Shown here in pieces: positions 61,140 through 64,000 of a stretch of DNA of 64,000 nucleotides (position 1 is the first letter of the stretch; every line of letters starts with the position of its first letter). Source of the DNA: CAYQXJ01 sp964421565 (GTDB lineage: Bacteria > Planctomycetota > Brocadiia > SM23-32); contig CAYQXJ010000006.1 of assembly GCA_964421565.1 (NCBI GenBank), positions 160,719 to 224,718 on the forward strand, given 5' to 3'. Below the pieces are notes generated by a model that worked only from the letters and a program-made list of their open reading frames with translations, did no database searches and was not told the DNA's origin. The translations under genes were made by a program, and so were the position numbers.

Positions 61140-61973
61140 CCTGACGAGAAAGTCGTCGCCCATGCATGGCCCCTACCTGAAGGGCTGGAGACGGCCACGG
61201 TGTGGGCAGGCGTCGTGGGAGAACTCACCGGCTACGGCGCCTCCCGCCGCTCCGCCGTCCGGGACGTCGTCTACCCGCACCTGGTCACGCGGGGGCGCGG
61301 CATCTTCACGTCTCGCAGCGGCTCGTTCGAAGTCGGTCCCGGCGACATGTTCTGCATCTGGCCGGGCATAGCGCACGAGTTCCACGAGCATCCGCATGAG
61401 CCGTGGCACTTCTACTGGATGCGCCTCCAGGGAGGGGGAGCCGAAGCGTTCGGGCATTCCCTTGGTTTCTCAAGCACCTGCCCGACCTGCCGGCCGGCCG
61501 AGCCGGCCCGCGCCATCCGCTGCTGGCAACAAATGTTCGAGCTCTACTCCCGCCACGAGCGGGGCGATCCCTACCGCGCCCTTTCGCTGCTGTTTGAGCT
61601 CGTCTCTGCGTGTCGACATGTCGGCGAATCGTGCGAGGACGGGGACCGCCAGAGGCGGCTCGTCCAGGAAGCCAGGGCCCTGCTGGAGTCCCTGCTGGAT
61701 ACGGGCATAAACGTCGCTGCTCTGGCCGACCGCCTGCACGTCAGCCGCCAGAGGCTGCTGAGAGCGTTCCGCGAGGAACTCGACGTCACCCCGGTTGACT
61801 GCATCCAGCAGATGCGGCTGCAGCGGGCCAAGCGGCTGCTGGCGAAAACAGGGCTGAAGGTCAGCGCGGTCGCCAGGGCCTGCGGCTACGGGAACGAGAA
61901 GTACTTCTACAGGCGCTTCCGCGAACTGACCGGCCAGACCCCGGCCAAGTGGCGCTCAAGCCCTGGAAGGTGA
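61137..61973 (+). CDS. AraC-family transcription regulator
   Basis: A 278-residue regulator. The N-terminal half is a cupin-type ligand domain (YPHLVTRGRGIFTSRSGSF, VGPGDMFCIWPG, HEFHEH). The C-terminal 100 residues are the double helix-turn-helix (NVAALADRLHVSRQRLLRAF and KVSAVARACGYGNEKYFYRRF, TGQTPAKWR). ATG at 61137 lies within the second copy of a repeated 12-mer. It is divergent from the sulfatase operon, so it most likely activates that operon in response to a sugar released from the polysaccharide. Confidence 0.95.
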   Translation: MPDEKVVAHAWPLPEGLETATVWAGVVGELTGYGASRRSAVRDVVYPHLVTRGRGIFTSRSGSFEVGPGDMFCIWPGIAHEFHEHPHEPWHFYWMRLQGGGAEAFGHSLGFSSTCPTCRPAEPARAIRCWQQMFELYSRHERGDPYRALSLLFELVSACRHVGESCEDGDRQRRLVQEARALLESLLDTGINVAALADRLHVSRQRLLRAFREELDVTPVDCIQQMRLQRAKRLLAKTGLKVSAVARACGYGNEKYFYRRFRELTGQTPAKWRSSPGR

Positions 61974-62075
61974 ACTGACGAGCTCAGAGCCGCTTCGCAC
62001 CGCCGCAGCCGCAACGGGGCGGGACCGCCGCCAGCTCGCCGGCGCACCAGTCTGCACCTGTCAGCCGACACCGCC

Positions 62076-63521
62076 TTAGACCAGCGGCGAGGCGGGGTCG
62101 GTGGCATCCTCTCGGTGGGTTGGCCAATCCGGAGTCGGCGTCGGCACGCGCGCGCAGACCTGCTCCTTCCACGCCTCCAGCCGGTCCAGCATGTCCCGCC
62201 GAAGGTCCGGCAGCTCCCTCGAGAGGTCCCTCGTCTCGCCGATGTCTTCGCGCAGGTTGTAGAGTTCCAGGTGCCCATCCTCAAAGAACTCGATCAGTTT
62301 GTGATCGCCCATGCGGACGGCGCAGCCGGGCCTGCCGCCGCAGTTGGAGTAGTGCGGGTAGTGCCAGAAGATCGCATCGCGGCGCAACGCGCCCTCTTCG
62401 CGCAGAAGCGGCGCCAGGCTCACCCCGTCGCTGTGCTGCGCCGGCTCGGGGGCCGCACCGACCGCTTCGAGCAGAGTCGGGTAGAAGTCCGTGCTGGTTA
62501 CCGGCACCTCGCAGCGCGAGCCGGGCCGGACGAGCCCCGGCCAACGGATGATCGTGGATACACGCGTGCCGCCCTCGTACATCCATCCCTTCCCGAAGGC
62601 CAGGGGCAGGTTCGATGTCGGGCCGCCGTGCCGCCCCGTCGCCAGGCCGCCGTTGTCCGAGGTGAAGACCACCACCGTGTTCTGCCACTCGCCGGATTCC
62701 TTCAGGTGGGCGACCACGCGGCCGATGCCGGCGTCCATGCTCTCGATCATGGCTGCGTACTCGGGATAGGACTGCAGCACGCGTCGCTTGATCTGCTGCT
62801 CCTGGCGCGGGTCGAACGGGCTGGGGCCGATCAGCTCGGCAGGCTCCCTCTCGGCCAGTCCCATCTGCTCCGCCTTCCTCCGGTACTTCTCCACGATCTG
62901 CTCGGGCGCCTGGATGGGGGTGTGCACGGAGTAGTACCACAGGTTCAGGAAGAAGGGCGTCCTGGCGCGGTTCTTCAGCCACCGGATCGCGCAGTCGGTG
63001 AGGTGGTCGGTCAGGTAGGTGCCCTCCGGGGCGTTCTCCAGCGTGGCGATGTTCCACGGGCTGAAGTAACCGTGCACCGGCATGCCCCATTCACAGCCTC
63101 CGATGTTCTGGTCGAATCCGTGCCGCTCGGGGTAGTGCTCCGGCCCGCCCAGGTGCCACTTGCCGACGTGGCAGGTGCGGTAGCCCTGCTCGCCCAGCGC
63201 CCGGGCCAGCGTCCTTTGCGAATGGGGCAGTTGCCGGACGTAGGGCGCATCGATCACGCGCCCGCTGCGGGGATGCGTCCGCCAGTGCCAGTCGATGTAG
63301 TTGGTCAGCCCCAGCGTCGCCGGATACCTGCCCGTCATGATGCTGGCCCGGGTGGGGCTGCATACCGGGCACGACGCATAGGCGTGCGTGAAGAGCATGC
63401 CCTCATCCGCCAGCGCGTCGATGTTCGGCGTCTCGTAGAACTCGCTTCCGTAGCAGGTAACGTCGCGCCAGCCCAGGTCGTCGATCAGTAAGAACAGCAC
63501 ATTCGGACGGGTTGCTTGCAC
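62076..63521 (-). CDS. Formylglycine sulfatase (third copy)
   Basis: A 481-residue arylsulfatase-type enzyme. NVLFLLIDDLGWRDV carries paired Asp metal ligands, CSPTR (Cys54) is the formylglycine site (C-x-P-T-R), GYRTCHVGKWHLG holds the Lys/His of the active site, and FTSDNGG completes the metal set. GTG at 63521 follows GAGGAGG. No signal peptide. It converges with the AraC gene and is probably a separate transcription unit of the same locus. Confidence 0.94.
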   Translation of the reverse strand: MQATRPNVLFLLIDDLGWRDVTCYGSEFYETPNIDALADEGMLFTHAYASCPVCSPTRASIMTGRYPATLGLTNYIDWHWRTHPRSGRVIDAPYVRQLPHSQRTLARALGEQGYRTCHVGKWHLGGPEHYPERHGFDQNIGGCEWGMPVHGYFSPWNIATLENAPEGTYLTDHLTDCAIRWLKNRARTPFFLNLWYYSVHTPIQAPEQIVEKYRRKAEQMGLAEREPAELIGPSPFDPRQEQQIKRRVLQSYPEYAAMIESMDAGIGRVVAHLKESGEWQNTVVVFTSDNGGLATGRHGGPTSNLPLAFGKGWMYEGGTRVSTIIRWPGLVRPGSRCEVPVTSTDFYPTLLEAVGAAPEPAQHSDGVSLAPLLREEGALRRDAIFWHYPHYSNCGGRPGCAVRMGDHKLIEFFEDGHLELYNLREDIGETRDLSRELPDLRRDMLDRLEAWKEQVCARVPTPTPDWPTHREDATDPASPLV

Positions 63522-64000
63522 GGCGGCCTCCTCGGCCCTCGGGGCCAGTTGCTCAACACACTCTCATGCAAGGCCGCCAACCTACCGCAGCGTGCGTCCC
63601 GGCGCAACCCGTGGGCGGCGCCCGCCCCCGCACGCCCGACGCGCCGGCATGCGCGAAAGGGGCACCGGGCGGTCACCCGCCGGACACCGACCGGACGGCC
63701 TCCCCGCGCCGCAGGCGCCGAGGTCTCCGCCTATGCCATAAAGCACATCAAGCTATAAGCTGTGTTCAACAAGTCGGATGCGACAGAATGGGTTCGTTTC
63801 GTAATGGGGGCGAATGCGGCAGGGCCGCCCCCACCAGGCCGTCGACGTGAACGCCACGCCCCGGGCGGATGGGCGACGGACTGCAGCGCGACGCACGCCC
63901 CGCAACCGCGGGACGCGCCGGGACGCCTGGCCGCCCCCGGCTCGGACGGGGTCCGGGAAACCGCCCGTGCCGTGGCCGGGCGCTTCGTGCGCCGAGCCCC
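63522..64000. other. Region with no supported gene
   Basis: 479 bases upstream of the third sulfatase. A very GC-rich stretch (about 63590-63720) is interrupted by a short AT-rich patch near 63728-63780 with the small palindrome AGCTATAAGCT. Short open frames here have no Shine-Dalgarno and no protein features. The patch may hold the promoter of something outside the window or an old insertion edge; I cannot decide. Confidence 0.5.

Noticed and set aside
1..64000. CRISPR arrays, rRNA, integrase or transposase genes
   Set aside because: No regularly spaced repeats, no rRNA sequence and no recombinase or transposase motifs were found; tRNA-Lys has no visible attachment-site duplication nearby.

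Overview
The window is a stretch of very GC-rich bacterial chromosome, densely coded on both strands. It has one tRNA (Lys, TTT) and no rRNA, CRISPR array or complete insertion sequence that I can recognise. The gene content points to an anaerobic or microaerophilic member of the Planctomycetota or a neighbouring uncultured phylum: a DUF1570 peptidase, an animal/plant-type UDP-sugar pyrophosphorylase, several formylglycine sulfatases, two GH4 glycosidases, expanded URO-D-like methyltransferases, a short SecA paralogue beside an M50/HlyD cluster, and oxygen/nitric-oxide defence built on rubrerythrin, flavodiiron protein, hybrid cluster protein and desulforedoxin-like domains. The phylum is inferred from family content only.

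Layout. 0-3.2 kb: a cut-off methyltransferase, rubrerythrin, then def-fmt-DUF116. 3.2-4.5 kb: a GH4 glycosidase. 4.8-15.1 kb: a long plus-strand run of metX-metW, nth, hypF-hypC-hypD-hypE, a UDPGP-type pyrophosphorylase, a histone-deacetylase-fold hydrolase and comF, ending in a galactokinase remnant. 15.4-20.3 kb: a DUF547 protein, a sensor kinase with its LuxR-type regulator, a small unknown protein and an AhpD-like protein. 20.4-26.6 kb: a minus-strand stress operon led by an Rrf2 regulator (Rrf2, HD protein, ferredoxin, cupin, two desulforedoxin-like proteins, flavodiiron protein, Hcp, rubredoxin). 26.8-31.0 kb: an EI24/CysZ-like membrane protein, Pcm and a membrane-embedded spermidine-synthase-like protein. 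31.0-37.1 kb: two URO-D-like proteins, UvrB, a ComEA-like protein and a DUF1570 peptidase. 37.3-43.0 kb: a second GH4 and an eight-PAS GGDEF protein coupled to a small membrane protein. 43.1-44.2 kb: a protein with three tandem XRE helix-turn-helices and tRNA-Lys.

44.5-53.4 kb is the most unusual region. A SecA-like ATPase lacking most of the C-terminal half faces a minus-strand operon encoding a HlyD adaptor, a DUF3467 protein, a GAF-GAF-HlyD fusion, and a protein joining a PqqD/RRE-like domain, an M50 protease and a HlyD domain. A 5'-truncated TolC-type outer-membrane gene lies next to it, abutting an opposite-strand fragment of a surface repeat protein. I infer a peptide maturation and export system whose TolC end was damaged by rearrangement.

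53.7-63.5 kb is a carbohydrate locus. An AraC-type activator is divergent from an operon of sulfatase, glycyl-radical enzyme, GH10-like glycosidase and a second sulfatase, and a third sulfatase follows. It probably processes a sulfated polysaccharide anaerobically. No glycyl-radical activase and no sulfatase-maturing enzyme is present in the window. The last 480 bases hold nothing I can identify.
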